Of a stretch of DNA of 64,000 bases, positions 47,314 to 55,754 are shown in pieces. Each line of letters begins with the position of its first letter. Positions within the stretch are counted from its first letter, which is position 1. This DNA comes from Zoogloea dura (GTDB taxonomy: Bacteria > Pseudomonadota > Gammaproteobacteria > Burkholderiales > Rhodocyclaceae), in NCBI RefSeq assembly GCF_012927165.1, contig NZ_JABBGA010000012.1, forward strand, positions 1 to 64,000. Direction: 5' to 3'. The notes beneath the pieces were generated by a model. That model did no database searches, was not told where the DNA came from, and was given only the letters and a program-made list of their open reading frames with translations. The position numbers and the translations under genes were made by a program.

Positions 47314-48341
47314 ACGCTCAGGCCCCGCGCCCGTGCCATGGTGATGGCCGTATCCTCGATCATGTCCTCCTGCCCACCCACCATGCCGCGGCGGCCGAGT
47401 TCGACCAGGATGTCGCGGGCCGGGATGCCGTACTTCACCGAGGCGCGCTTGGCAAAGAGCAGGAAGGAGCCATACACGCCGGCGTAGCCCAGCGTGAGGG
47501 CATCGCGGTCGATACGGATCGGGAAGTCCATGATCGGGATCACCAGGTCTTCGGCCACGTCGGTGATCTTGGCCACATCCACCCCGGTCTCGATGCCCAT
47601 CAGGCTGCACACGGCGATCAGCACCTCCATCGGGGTGTTACCGGCCCCGGCGCCGAGGCCGGCGGCGGCCGCGTCGATGCGCGTGGCGCCCACTTCGATG
47701 GCGGCGATGCTGTTGGCCACGCCCATGGCCAGGTTGTGGTGGCCGTGGAAGCCCAGCTCGGTCTCCGGCTTGAGGGCCGCGCGCACGGCGCTCAGGCGCG
47801 CCTTCACGCCGTCGGGCAGCAGGTGGCCGGCCGAGTCGGTGACGTAGATGCAGTTGGCGCCGTAGCTTTCCATCAGCTTGGCCTGGGTGACCAGCCCTTC
47901 GGGGCTGTTCATGTGGCTCATCATCAAAAAGCCGACGGTGTCCATGTCGAGCTTCCTGGCCAGGGTGATGTGCTGTTCGGACACATCGGCCTCGGTGCAG
48001 TGGGTGGCCACGCGGATGGTGTTGACGCCCAGGTCCTTGGCCATGCGCAGGTGATCGACGGTGCCGATGCCCGGCAGGAGCAGGGCCGAGACCTTGGCCT
48101 GCTTCATCAGCGGGATGACGGTGGACAGGTATTCCTCGTCGGTGTGGGCCGGGAAACCGTAGTTCACCGAGCTGCCGCCCAGGCCGTCGCCGTGGGTCAC
48201 CTCGATCAGCGGCACGCCGGCGGCGTCGAGGCCGGTGGCGATGCTCTTCATCTGTTCGAGGGACATCAGGTGACGCTTGGGGTGCATGCCGTCACGCAGG
48301 GTCATGTCATGAACGGTGACTTTCTTGCCTTTGAGTTCCAT
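47310..48341 (-). CDS. dmpG: 4-hydroxy-2-oxovalerate aldolase
   Basis: A 343-residue DRE-TIM metallolyase that splits 4-hydroxy-2-oxovalerate into pyruvate and acetaldehyde. The metal- and substrate-binding motif [11 protein letters not shown] is at the N-terminus and [16 protein letters not shown] carries the metal-binding His residues. It forms a channelling complex with DmpF, whose gene is just upstream (10-bp gap), so toxic acetaldehyde is passed on directly. Confidence 0.95.
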   Translation of the reverse strand: MELKGKKVTVHDMTLRDGMHPKRHLMSLEQMKSIATGLDAAGVPLIEVTHGDGLGGSSVNYGFPAHTDEEYLSTVIPLMKQAKVSALLLPGIGTVDHLRMAKDLGVNTIRVATHCTEADVSEQHITLARKLDMDTVGFLMMSHMNSPEGLVTQAKLMESYGANCIYVTDSAGHLLPDGVKARLSAVRAALKPETELGFHGHHNLAMGVANSIAAIEVGATRIDAAAAGLGAGAGNTPMEVLIAVCSLMGIETGVDVAKITDVAEDLVIPIMDFPIRIDRDALTLGYAGVYGSFLLFAKRASVKYGIPARDILVELGRRGMVGGQEDMIEDTAITMARARGLSV

Positions 48342-48351
48342 GGTCTGCTCC

Positions 48352-49269
48352 TTACGCGGCGACAACAGGTGCGAGCTTGAGATCACCGGCCAGGATGGCC
48401 TCGGCGAACATTTCGGCGGTGCGGGCGGCGGCGGCGGTCATGATGTCCAGGTTGCCGGCGTACTTGGGCAGGTAGTCGCCCAGGCCTTCCACTTCGAGGA
48501 AGACCGACACGCGGTTGCCGTCGAACACCGGGCCGTTCACCAGGCGGTAGCCGGGCACGTATTTCTGCACTTCTTTGATCATGGCGTGGATGGAGGCGGT
48601 GATCGCATCGCGCTGCGGTTCGCCCTCGACCAGGCAGTGCACCGTGTCGCGCATGATCAGCGGGGGTTCGGCCGGGTTGATGATGATGATGGCCTTGCCC
48701 TTCTTGGCGCCGCCGACCTTCTCGACCGCCCCGGCGGTGGTGCGGGTGAATTCGTCGATGTTCTTGCGCGTGCCCGGGCCGGCGCTCTTGCTCGACACGG
48801 TGGCGATGATCTCGCCGTATTCCACCGGCTGCACGCGGCTGATTGCGGCGACCATCGGGATCGTCGCCTGGCCACCACAGGTGACCATGTTCACGTTCAT
48901 CTCCCGCTGGCCCACGTGCTCGACCAGGTTCACCGGCGGCACGCAGTAGGGGCCGATGGCGGCGGGGGTCAGGTCGATCATCAGCACGCCCAGTTCATTG
49001 AGCTTGCGGCTGTTCTCGGCATGCACGTAGGCGCTGGTGGCGTCGAAGGCGATCTGCACGCCGTCGGCCTTGATGTGCGGCAGCAGCCCGTCCACGCCTT
49101 CGGCGGTGGTCTTGAGGCCCATCTCGCGGGCCCGCTTGAGACCGTCCGATTCCGGGTCAATGCCCACCATCCACACCGGCTCCAGCACCGGGCTGCGCTG
49201 CAGTTTGGCCAGCAGGTCGGTACCGATGTTGCCGGGGCCGATCAGGGCGCATTTGATCTTGTTGCTCAT
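48352..49269 (-). CDS. dmpF: Acetaldehyde dehydrogenase (acylating)
   Basis: A 305-residue CoA-dependent dehydrogenase that turns acetaldehyde into acetyl-CoA. The Rossmann motif [15 protein letters not shown] is N-terminal, the catalytic Cys lies in [13 protein letters not shown] (near 131), and the C-terminal half carries the DmpG-interacting dimerisation domain. I chose the ATG at 49269 ([11 protein letters not shown]) by family form. Located between an SDR gene and dmpG. Confidence 0.95.
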   Translation of the reverse strand: MSNKIKCALIGPGNIGTDLLAKLQRSPVLEPVWMVGIDPESDGLKRAREMGLKTTAEGVDGLLPHIKADGVQIAFDATSAYVHAENSRKLNELGVLMIDLTPAAIGPYCVPPVNLVEHVGQREMNVNMVTCGGQATIPMVAAISRVQPVEYGEIIATVSSKSAGPGTRKNIDEFTRTTAGAVEKVGGAKKGKAIIIINPAEPPLIMRDTVHCLVEGEPQRDAITASIHAMIKEVQKYVPGYRLVNGPVFDGNRVSVFLEVEGLGDYLPKYAGNLDIMTAAAARTAEMFAEAILAGDLKLAPVVAA

Positions 49270-49288
49270 CGCAAGATTTCCTTCTCTG

Positions 49289-50083
49289 TTAAACCATGCT
49301 GCGCACCACACCGCCTTCGACCCGCAGGGCCGCGCCGTGGGTGGCAGATGCAAGGGGACTGCATACGTAGGCGACGAGGTTCGCCACCTCCGCGGGTTCG
49401 ATGAATCGCTTGATGATCGAGGTGGGTCGGGCATTGGCGAAGAAGTCCTTCTCTGCCTGCTCGAGGGACACGCCCTGCTCTTCCGCCAGACGGCCGAAGA
49501 AGGTGCCCACACCTTCGGTACGGGTCGGGCCGGGCAGCACGGAATTGACCGTGACGCCGGAGCCGACACAGGTCTCCGCGATGCCGCGCGCCACCGACAA
49601 CTGGGCGGACTTACTCATGCCGTAATGCACCATCTCGGCCGGCGGGCACACGCCGGATTCGCTGGAGATGAAGACGATGCGCCCCCAGTCGCGGGACTTC
49701 ATGGCCGGCAGATAGGCACGGGACAGGCGCACCCCGCTCATCACATTGGTTTCGAAGAAATTGAACCACTCGACATCCTGGATTTCCTCGAAGGGCCGCG
49801 GATCGAAGATGCCGAGGTTGTTGACGAGGATGTCCACCTCCGGACAGGCAGCCACCAAGGCCTCACAGCCCGTGGCACCGGAGAGGTCGGCAGCCACACC
49901 CGAGACGCGGGCACCGGGCACCGCTTCGATGAGCCGGGCCACCGCAGCCGATACACCGGAGCGGCTGCGGCCATTGATGACCACTTCGGCGCCTTCCGCT
50001 GCAAGCTGGCAGGCGATGGCAAAGCCGATGCCTGCGGTGGAGCCGGTGACGAGGGCACGCTTGCCCGTGAGTTGCAGATCCAT
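49289..50083 (-). CDS. Short-chain dehydrogenase/reductase within the meta-cleavage operon
   Basis: A 264-residue SDR: cofactor motif [20 protein letters not shown], catalytic Ser in FISSESGV and Tyr/Lys in YGMSKSAQ. The basic patch NGRSRSG after the second strand suggests NADP(H). It sits between dmpE and dmpF, where archetypal dmp operons have no such gene. The semialdehyde dehydrogenase gene dmpC is absent from the window, but SDRs do not normally oxidise aldehydes to acids, so simple replacement is doubtful. A role on a side-chain alcohol or ketone is equally possible. Confidence 0.85.
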   Translation of the reverse strand: MDLQLTGKRALVTGSTAGIGFAIACQLAAEGAEVVINGRSRSGVSAAVARLIEAVPGARVSGVAADLSGATGCEALVAACPEVDILVNNLGIFDPRPFEEIQDVEWFNFFETNVMSGVRLSRAYLPAMKSRDWGRIVFISSESGVCPPAEMVHYGMSKSAQLSVARGIAETCVGSGVTVNSVLPGPTRTEGVGTFFGRLAEEQGVSLEQAEKDFFANARPTSIIKRFIEPAEVANLVAYVCSPLASATHGAALRVEGGVVRSMV

Positions 50084-50090
50084 GGAAACC

Positions 50091-50873
50091 TCAGTTGAAA
50101 CGGACGGAACAACCACCGATGCCGCCGATGGTGACCCGCAGGTTGTCGCCGGCCTTGACCGGAATCAGCGCCGCCAAGGAGCCGGACAGGACGATGTCGC
50201 CCGCCTTGAGGCTGATGCCCAGGCGGCCCAGGGTGTTGGCCAGCCAGGCCATGGCGTTGCAGGGGTGGCCCAGGGCCGCGGCGCCGGAGCCGGTGCCGAC
50301 GATCTCGCCGTTCTTTTCGAGGACCATGCCGCAGGTGGCCAGGTCGACCTTGCGCGGGTCGACCATGCGGTCGCCCAGCACCAGTACGCCACAGGACGCA
50401 TTGTCCGCCACGGTGTCCTGGATGCGGATCTTCCAGTCCTGGATACGGCTGTCGACGATCTCGAAACAGGCCATCACGCCCTCGGTGGCGGCCAGCACGT
50501 CCGACGCGGTGACGCCGGGGCCGGTGAGATCCTTCTTGAGCAGGAAGGCGATCTCGCCTTCGGCGCGGGGCTGGATCAGGCTGTCGGCGGGGATGGACTG
50601 GCCCTCGTTGTAGACCATGCCGTCGAGCAGCCAGCCGAAGTCGGGCTGGCGCACGTCCAGCATGTCCATGACAACCTTGGAGGTGACACCGATCTTCTTG
50701 CCGACAACGCGCTCGCCGGCGGCGAGGCGCCGGGCGATCATCTGCTGCTGGATCTGGTAGGCATCCTCGATGGTGATCTCGGGATGGCGCTGGGTGAGCG
50801 GAACCAGGGTCTGGCGGGCGACGAGCGCATCGTAGAGTTCGTCGCCAAGCCGGGTGATCAGGGACTTGTCCAT
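50091..50873 (-). CDS. dmpE: 2-oxopent-4-enoate hydratase
   Basis: A 260-residue hydratase that adds water to 2-hydroxypenta-2,4-dienoate, giving 4-hydroxy-2-oxovalerate for DmpG. It shares the fold and many residues with DmpH (VVGKKIGVTSKVVMDMLDVRQPDFGWLLDG, IQPRAEGEIAFLLKKDL with metal-binding Glu residues). The ATG at 50873 has a GGGAGG-like site upstream. Order dmpD-dmpE is as in the classical pathway. Confidence 0.93.
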   Translation of the reverse strand: MDKSLITRLGDELYDALVARQTLVPLTQRHPEITIEDAYQIQQQMIARRLAAGERVVGKKIGVTSKVVMDMLDVRQPDFGWLLDGMVYNEGQSIPADSLIQPRAEGEIAFLLKKDLTGPGVTASDVLAATEGVMACFEIVDSRIQDWKIRIQDTVADNASCGVLVLGDRMVDPRKVDLATCGMVLEKNGEIVGTGSGAAALGHPCNAMAWLANTLGRLGISLKAGDIVLSGSLAALIPVKAGDNLRVTIGGIGGCSVRFN

Positions 50874-50881
50874 GGGAGGTC

Positions 50882-51742
50882 TCAGGAAAGCGGTTGGGGT
50901 TCGTCGTCCAGGGCTTCGCTCAGGAAGTCGGTGACGAGGCGGGCAAAGCGGCCGGCGTGTTCGATCTGGGTCCAGTGCCCGCACTGGCCGAACACATGCA
51001 ACTGGGCGCGGGGGATCCAGCTCGACAGCGTCTGCGAGGTCTGCAGCGGGATCACCTTGTCTTCCCGGCCGTGGATCACCAGGGTCTGGTTCGGCAGCGC
51101 GCGGATATCCGCCTCGGCGCTGGCCATGGCATCCACCCAGCGCTGGCGCGGAGCCGGGAACATGGCGGAGAAGGACTCGTGGAAGCCGGGGCGGATGCTC
51201 GCCTCGTAGCGCAGGCGGGCCAGATCGTCATTGACCAGGCCGCGGTCGTAGGCGAACAGGTCGAGCAGGCCACGCATAGCCTCGAGCGATGGCTGGTAGC
51301 CCCATACCGCGTCGAGAGCCGGGGTGATCTCGAAATCGACGCCGACACTGCCCATCAACACCAGGCGGCGGACCCGCTCCGGGTGGCGGATGGCCATGGC
51401 CAGGGCAATGGCGCCGCCGAAGGAATTGCCCACCAGGTCGGTACGTTCTATGTCCAGGGCGTCGAGCACGCCGATGGCGTGGCTCACCCAGTTGTCCATG
51501 GAGTATTCGTCGTCCGGACGGCGCTCGGTGTAGCCGAAGCCGGCCATGTCCGGGGCGATGACCCGGCGCGCTTCGGCCAGGGCCGGCATCACCAGCCGCC
51601 AGTTGGCCCAGGCAGTGACACCGGGGCCGGAGCCGTGGATGAGCAGCACCGGCTCGCCGCCGCCCAGGTCGTGGACATTGGTCTGGCGTCCCGCCGCGAG
51701 GACGGAGCGGCCGATTTCCGGGGAAGAGGGAATGCTGCTCAT
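50882..51742 (-). CDS. dmpD: 2-hydroxymuconate semialdehyde hydrolase
   Basis: A 286-residue alpha/beta hydrolase that cleaves meta-ring-fission products to 2-hydroxypenta-2,4-dienoate and a carboxylic acid. Oxyanion motif LLIHGSGPGVTAWANW, nucleophile Ser in GNSFGGAIAL, Asp in HGREDKVIP and His in CGHWTQIEH form the triad. With the hydrolase route present, ketone products from methylated phenols could be used even without dmpC. Confidence 0.93.
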   Translation of the reverse strand: MSSIPSSPEIGRSVLAAGRQTNVHDLGGGEPVLLIHGSGPGVTAWANWRLVMPALAEARRVIAPDMAGFGYTERRPDDEYSMDNWVSHAIGVLDALDIERTDLVGNSFGGAIALAMAIRHPERVRRLVLMGSVGVDFEITPALDAVWGYQPSLEAMRGLLDLFAYDRGLVNDDLARLRYEASIRPGFHESFSAMFPAPRQRWVDAMASAEADIRALPNQTLVIHGREDKVIPLQTSQTLSSWIPRAQLHVFGQCGHWTQIEHAGRFARLVTDFLSEALDDEPQPLS

Positions 51743-51770
51743 CGAAGCGGGCTCCTGTGCGTCAGCCGTG

Positions 51771-52223
51771 TCATTCGGCGCCGATGGCAGTCAGTGCGGC
51801 GCGGGCGCATTCTTCATCCTGGGCCTCTGAGGCACCGGACACGCCGATGCCGCCGATCAGCTCGCCGTTCACGCGGATCGGCAGGCCACCGCCGAACACC
51901 ACCAGGCGCGGCCGGGCCGAGAAACCGAACTTCATGCCCTCATCGTGACCGATCAGCTTCATCCAGTCTTTGGTGGAGAAGCCGAAGCCAGCTGCCGTAT
52001 AGGCCTTGTCGATGGCGATATCGATGGACTGGATGAAGGCTCCGGGCATGCGCAGAAAGCCGGCGAGATTGCCGCCACTGTCGCTCACCGCCACATTGAT
52101 GCGGACACCGATGCTCTCCGCGTGGGCAATGGCCGCCTTCAGGGCGACCGCCGCAGCTTCGGCGGAAATGACCGACTGGCCGACGGCCACAGTCAATTCG
52201 GAGAAATTGGTCTTTTCGTTCAT
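51771..52223 (-). CDS. GlcG/HbpS-family heme-binding-like protein
   Basis: A 150-residue protein of the GlcG/HbpS (DUF336) family, with VAVSDSGGNLAGFLRMPGA, KAYTAAGFG and GGLPIRVNGELIGGIGVSGASEAQDEECA as family signatures. Members bind heme or cobalamin or have unknown roles and often occur in aromatic catabolic operons. The ATG at 52223 has AAGGA eight bases upstream; an ATG at 52232 is also in frame. First gene of the lower-pathway operon, just after its likely promoter. Confidence 0.82.
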   Translation of the reverse strand: MNEKTNFSELTVAVGQSVISAEAAAVALKAAIAHAESIGVRINVAVSDSGGNLAGFLRMPGAFIQSIDIAIDKAYTAAGFGFSTKDWMKLIGHDEGMKFGFSARPRLVVFGGGLPIRVNGELIGGIGVSGASEAQDEECARAALTAIGAE

Positions 52224-52254
52224 ATCTCCCATCCTTTATCGTTTTACTGCTAGA

Positions 52255-52283
52255 ACGATATTTTGTTCCTATCTCGACGTCAA
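52255..52283 (-). promoter_or_regulatory. Sigma70-like promoter of the lower meta-pathway operon
   Basis: Minus strand TTGACG (52283-52278), 17-bp spacer, TATCGT (52260-52255), about 30 bp before the first ATG. The -35 has one mismatch to consensus, the -10 has two. A CTCGAG palindrome lies directly upstream of the -35 and a half site TCGAGAT lies in the spacer, which suggests repression by the neighbouring GntR regulator. Confidence 0.5.
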
Positions 52284-52290
52284 TACCTTT

Positions 52291-52300
52291 TCTCGAGATT
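52291..52300. promoter_or_regulatory. Candidate GntR operator TCTCGAGATT (copy 1)
   Basis: The palindrome TCTCGAGA followed by TT lies between the divergent gntR and lower-pathway genes, next to the -35 of the latter. The same ten bases recur at 59018-59027 in the phenol hydroxylase promoter region. Assignment to the GntR protein is inferred from shared occurrence and position. Confidence 0.45.
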
Positions 52301-52349
52301 TTTGTCTATGATCGGAATAAGCCCCTTGGGCTAAAATAAAGACCATTCC

Positions 52350-52365
52350 CCGATCCAACGATCGG
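52350..52365. promoter_or_regulatory. Inverted repeat upstream of gntR
   Basis: CCGATC-CAAC-GATCGG is a perfect 6-bp inverted repeat 24 bp before the gntR start, with another GATCGG at 52310-52315. It could be an autoregulatory operator or a leader hairpin. A TAAAAT (52332-52337) upstream may be the gntR -10. Confidence 0.35.
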
Positions 52366-52389
52366 CATTGAATAGCGGAACACCACACC

Positions 52390-53103
52390 ATGAACGAAAT
52401 TGCCATTCCTCCCGAATCCATCACCGAGGACGAGCAACCCAAGACCCTCGCCGAAGCGGCCTATCGTCAATTGCGCCGCGACATCATCGAGGGCGTGCAT
52501 CGCCCAGGTGACAAGCTGCGCGTGGAACACCTGAAGGACCAGTACGAGGTCGGCGCGGGCACCCTGCGCGAAGCCCTCCAGTTGCTGGCCACCGACGCCC
52601 TCGTGGTGGCTCAGGGGCAGCGCGGCTTCCGCGTCGCACCGATCTCTCTGGACGACTTCGAGGACATCACCCGTACCCGCGTGCTGCTCGAAACCTCGGC
52701 CTTGCAGCAATCCATCGAGCTGGGCGACGACGCCTGGGAGGCCAGCGTGGTCGCGTCCTTCCATCTCCTGTCCCGCGCCGAGGACAAGCTCGGCGATGGC
52801 GGCAAGTGCAGCCGTGAAGAGTGGGAGCAGCGCAACCGTGCCTTCCATGAGGTGCTCATCGCCGCCTGCCCTTCGCGCTGGATCCGTCATTTCCAGAACA
52901 TCCTTTATCACCAGTCCGAGCGCTATCGGCGCCTGTCCCTGTTCCGTCAGCCCATCCCGCGGGATGTGCATGCCGAACACCAGGCCATCGTGGATGCCGC
53001 GCTGGCGCGCAATACCGCCGAGGCCACCCGCATCCTGACCGAGCACATCATGCGCACCCTGGAGGCCGTCAGGCGCCTCCCGGAGGATCTCATCAGCCGC
53101 TGA
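52390..53103 (+). CDS. GntR/FadR-family regulator, AphS/BphS-like
   Basis: A 237-residue regulator: N-terminal winged helix-turn-helix (LAEAAYRQLRRDIIEGVHRPGDKLRVEHLKDQYEVGAGTLREALQLLATDALV) and a C-terminal all-helical FCD domain (RTRVLLETSALQQSIE, RAFHEVLIAAC, EHQAIVDAALARNTAEATRILTEHI) with His residues likely to bind a metal and ligand. GntR proteins of this kind repress phenol or biphenyl operons in Comamonas and Ralstonia (AphS, BphS). It is transcribed against the two catabolic operons and sits between them, and probably controls both. Confidence 0.88.
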   Translation: MNEIAIPPESITEDEQPKTLAEAAYRQLRRDIIEGVHRPGDKLRVEHLKDQYEVGAGTLREALQLLATDALVVAQGQRGFRVAPISLDDFEDITRTRVLLETSALQQSIELGDDAWEASVVASFHLLSRAEDKLGDGGKCSREEWEQRNRAFHEVLIAACPSRWIRHFQNILYHQSERYRRLSLFRQPIPRDVHAEHQAIVDAALARNTAEATRILTEHIMRTLEAVRRLPEDLISR

Positions 53104-53167
53104 TGAGCGGCCCTGCAGCCTGCCTCCGCACCCGGCCGGGGCGGAGGCAGAGCGCTCTCCCCAAGGT

Positions 53168-54097
53168 TCAGGAAACAACCGTCAGGAAGCGCTCGTTCAG
53201 CTTTCGATCGTGGTAGAAGACGCCGGTCCCCACCTCTTCCCAGGTCCAGGTGATGGGGGCGTAGTCCGGATAAGGTTGATAGCCGCCGCAGAAGGTCTCG
53301 AAGCGGTTGCCCGACGGGTCGAAGGCATAGATGGTGGTACCGCGGGTCACCCCGTGGCGGGTCGGCCCGATGTCGATCGACACCTTGTTCATCGACATGA
53401 TGTCGGCGGCACGCAGCACCTTCTCCCAGCTCTCCAGCAGGAAGGACACGTGGTGCAGCTTGCCCGGCTCCGGGTGGCGCACCAGGGCGATGTCGTGGGC
53501 CTTGTGGGAGCACGACAGCCAGATCGCCAGGTCGGTCTTGCCGTCTTCCATCAGCACCCGCTCGACCAGGTAGAAGCCCAGCACGTCCACGAAGAGCTTC
53601 TGCACCTTCTCGATGTCCGGGCCGTACAGCAGCGCGTGGTCCAGACGCACCGGGGCGATGCCGCGCTCGGCGTCGGGCGTCCACGGGTCCGGGTTCACGT
53701 ACTGCATGCCATTGCCCACGTCGGTCTTCTCGGCGTAAAGCTCGATGGCATGGCCGGAAGGAATCATGAAGCGCACGCGCTCGCCGGTCTCAAGCAGCTC
53801 GCCGGCGGGAATCCTCTCGGTGGCAACGCCATAGGCCTTCAGGTCGGCATCCAGCTTTTCAAGGGTGGCCTTGTCGGCGACCTTGAAGGCGAAGAAGTCC
53901 ATGCCAGCCGAATCGGCCTGGCGCAAGATCAGGCTGTTGTGGTCCCGCTCGTCCCAGGCCTTGAAGTACACCCGGCCCTGGGCATCACGGCCGGTTTCCA
54001 CCAGGCCCAGCACGTTCTTGTAATGGTTGATACCTTCTTCCAGGTCCAGCACGCGCAGTTGCATGTGGCCGGGGCGCAGCACGCCAGTCATTGCCAT
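53168..54097 (-). CDS. dmpB: Catechol 2,3-dioxygenase
   Basis: A 309-residue extradiol dioxygenase that opens catechol to 2-hydroxymuconate semialdehyde using Fe(II). Iron ligands are His154 (RLDHALLYG), His215 or 216 (KLHHVSF) and Glu267 (NRFETFCGGY), close to the XylE positions 153, 214 and 265. A GAGGAG site precedes the ATG. It follows the phenol hydroxylase genes on the same strand. The ferredoxin DmpQ, which reactivates oxidised enzyme in other strains, is not encoded between dmpP and dmpB. Confidence 0.95.
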   Translation of the reverse strand: MAMTGVLRPGHMQLRVLDLEEGINHYKNVLGLVETGRDAQGRVYFKAWDERDHNSLILRQADSAGMDFFAFKVADKATLEKLDADLKAYGVATERIPAGELLETGERVRFMIPSGHAIELYAEKTDVGNGMQYVNPDPWTPDAERGIAPVRLDHALLYGPDIEKVQKLFVDVLGFYLVERVLMEDGKTDLAIWLSCSHKAHDIALVRHPEPGKLHHVSFLLESWEKVLRAADIMSMNKVSIDIGPTRHGVTRGTTIYAFDPSGNRFETFCGGYQPYPDYAPITWTWEEVGTGVFYHDRKLNERFLTVVS

Positions 54098-54125
54098 CGT
54101 CTCGTCTCCTCAAACTTCCTGATAT

Positions 54126-54166
54126 GCGCCCACCGCCCGGCGCATTACTGCTCGGGCGGTGAGCGC
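54126..54166 (-). other. Hairpin between dmpP and dmpB
   Basis: Arms CACCGCCCG (54131-54139) and CGGGCGGTG (54153-54161), extended by GCGC on both sides after one mismatch, form a stable hairpin in the 169-bp gap. It has no T-run. It could be an mRNA processing or stabilising element that gives dmpB a different dose from the hydroxylase genes, or a remnant of the missing dmpQ region. Confidence 0.5.
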
Positions 54167-54266
54167 ACGACATCGATCTGGATCGCCGGTCCGGTCGGCC
54201 AGTGGCTGCCGGATCCTCTTGTTGTGTGAAGGCGATCTGTTCTCTGTCCCTGCCGGGGGCGTAGCC

Positions 54267-55322
54267 TTACACCCGCTTGAAAAGCGGGCTTCTTACCTGC
54301 TGCGCATCTGCCGCAGAGAAGAACTTCTCCGTGTAGATGTCGTTTTCGAACAGGCGCCCTTGCATCAGCGTCGAGATGCAGGCATCGATCATCATCGGCG
54401 GACCGCACAGGTAAGCCTTGTGGCCGCGGAAATCATTGTCGAAGTGCGCCTTGGCTGCCTCATGCACGTAGCCACGGAAACCCGCCCAGTCGGAGTCGGC
54501 CGCTTCGTCGGACAGGGCCGGCACATACTTGAAGTTGGCGTGCTTGTCGGCCAGGGCCTGGAACTCGTCGTGGTAGTACAACTCGGCCCGGCTGCGCTGG
54601 CCATACACCAGTGTGATCGGCAGGTCGCAGCCCTCGCCCAGCAGGTCGAGGATCATGCTGCGCGGACTCGACAAGCCGGAGCCACCGGCCATGAAGATCA
54701 ATGGCGCATTGGCCGACTTGCGCACGAAGAAACGGCCGTAGGGGCCGGAGAACTTCACCCGGTCGCCCACCGCGAGGTTCTCGTGCAGATAGCCGGTGCC
54801 GGTGCCGCCTGGCACGATACGCACGTTAAGCTCCACTTCCTTGCTCCCGCCTGGCGCATTGGCCAGGGAGAAGGCGCGGCTGATGCCGAGGCCGGGAATG
54901 TCCAGGTTGATGTACTGGCCGGCCTGGAAATGGATGGCCTCGTCCAGCTCGATGAAGATGCCCTTGATGGTGGGCGTGAGCTTCTCTATGCGGCTCACCG
55001 TGCCGGGGAAGTCCTTCACCGGGATGGACTCGGCGTCGGGCTCCTCGTCGATCTCGGCCTCGATGGTCACGTCGGACTCCAGGCGCGCGCAGCAGGCCAG
55101 GGTCTTGCCCTCGGTCCGCTCGAAGTCCATCAGGGCGAAGCTGGAGGCCTCGCCATGATCGACCTCGCCATCGGTCACCTGCACCTTGCAGGTGGCACAC
55201 AGGCCGTGACAACAGGCATGGGGCAGCCAGATACCGGCCCGCAGGGCAGCGTCGAGGATGCTCTGGCCGTCCTCGACCTCGATGGTCTGGCCCAGGGGCT
55301 CGATGGTCAGTTCGTAGGACAT
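54267..55322 (-). CDS. dmpP: Phenol hydroxylase reductase component P5
   Basis: A 351-residue flavoprotein that passes electrons from NADH to the hydroxylase. The N-terminal plant-type [2Fe-2S] domain has the cluster cysteines in HACCHGLCATCKV and LACCARL; the FAD domain shows RAFSLANAP and the NAD domain FMAGGSGLSSPRSMI and AYLCGPPMMIDACI. Membrane segments are absent. The gene starts one base after the dmpO stop codon. Confidence 0.95.
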   Translation of the reverse strand: MSYELTIEPLGQTIEVEDGQSILDAALRAGIWLPHACCHGLCATCKVQVTDGEVDHGEASSFALMDFERTEGKTLACCARLESDVTIEAEIDEEPDAESIPVKDFPGTVSRIEKLTPTIKGIFIELDEAIHFQAGQYINLDIPGLGISRAFSLANAPGGSKEVELNVRIVPGGTGTGYLHENLAVGDRVKFSGPYGRFFVRKSANAPLIFMAGGSGLSSPRSMILDLLGEGCDLPITLVYGQRSRAELYYHDEFQALADKHANFKYVPALSDEAADSDWAGFRGYVHEAAKAHFDNDFRGHKAYLCGPPMMIDACISTLMQGRLFENDIYTEKFFSAADAQQVRSPLFKRV

Positions 55323-55323
55323 G

Positions 55324-55683
55324 TCAGCTCGCCGAACCCTTGATGCCCGTCAGGCCGGGCGTGCGGAAGCGCAGCACGTCCTTGTGCTTGAGCCCGAGCT
55401 CGGCCAGGGTCTTGTTGAAGTCGGCCTGCCAGGGCTGGCTGGACTTGAGCCATTCGACCTTGCTCCAGTCGATCTTGGCAAAGTCCGGGTGGTAGCCGAA
55501 CACGCCGGGCAGCACCTTCTCGATGATGTCGCCAAAGCGCATGTTCGGCGGCATGGGCAGGCAGAACGGGGCACAGAACATCAGGTGCTGGTCCCAGCCG
55601 ATGTACAGCAGCTGGTTGCCGTGAAAGTTCTCGAGCCGGTCGGCAGCTTCGAATTCATATTCCTTGATGGCGGCAACGCCCAT
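55324..55683 (-). CDS. dmpO: Phenol hydroxylase subunit P4
   Basis: A 119-residue small (gamma) subunit of the (alpha-beta-gamma)2 hydroxylase. It carries the family segment DRLENFHGNQLLYIGWDQHLMFCAPFCLPMPP and matches DmpO in length. It helps assemble the oxygenase and is essential for activity in the Pseudomonas enzyme. Located 71 bp after dmpN. Confidence 0.94.
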   Translation of the reverse strand: MGVAAIKEYEFEAADRLENFHGNQLLYIGWDQHLMFCAPFCLPMPPNMRFGDIIEKVLPGVFGYHPDFAKIDWSKVEWLKSSQPWQADFNKTLAELGLKHKDVLRFRTPGLTGIKGSAS

Positions 55684-55754
55684 TTTTGTCTCCTCTTATA
55701 TCTTGATATCACTGCGCTACCGGGGAGCAGGCCGGGCCTACCCCCCTCGGGGCA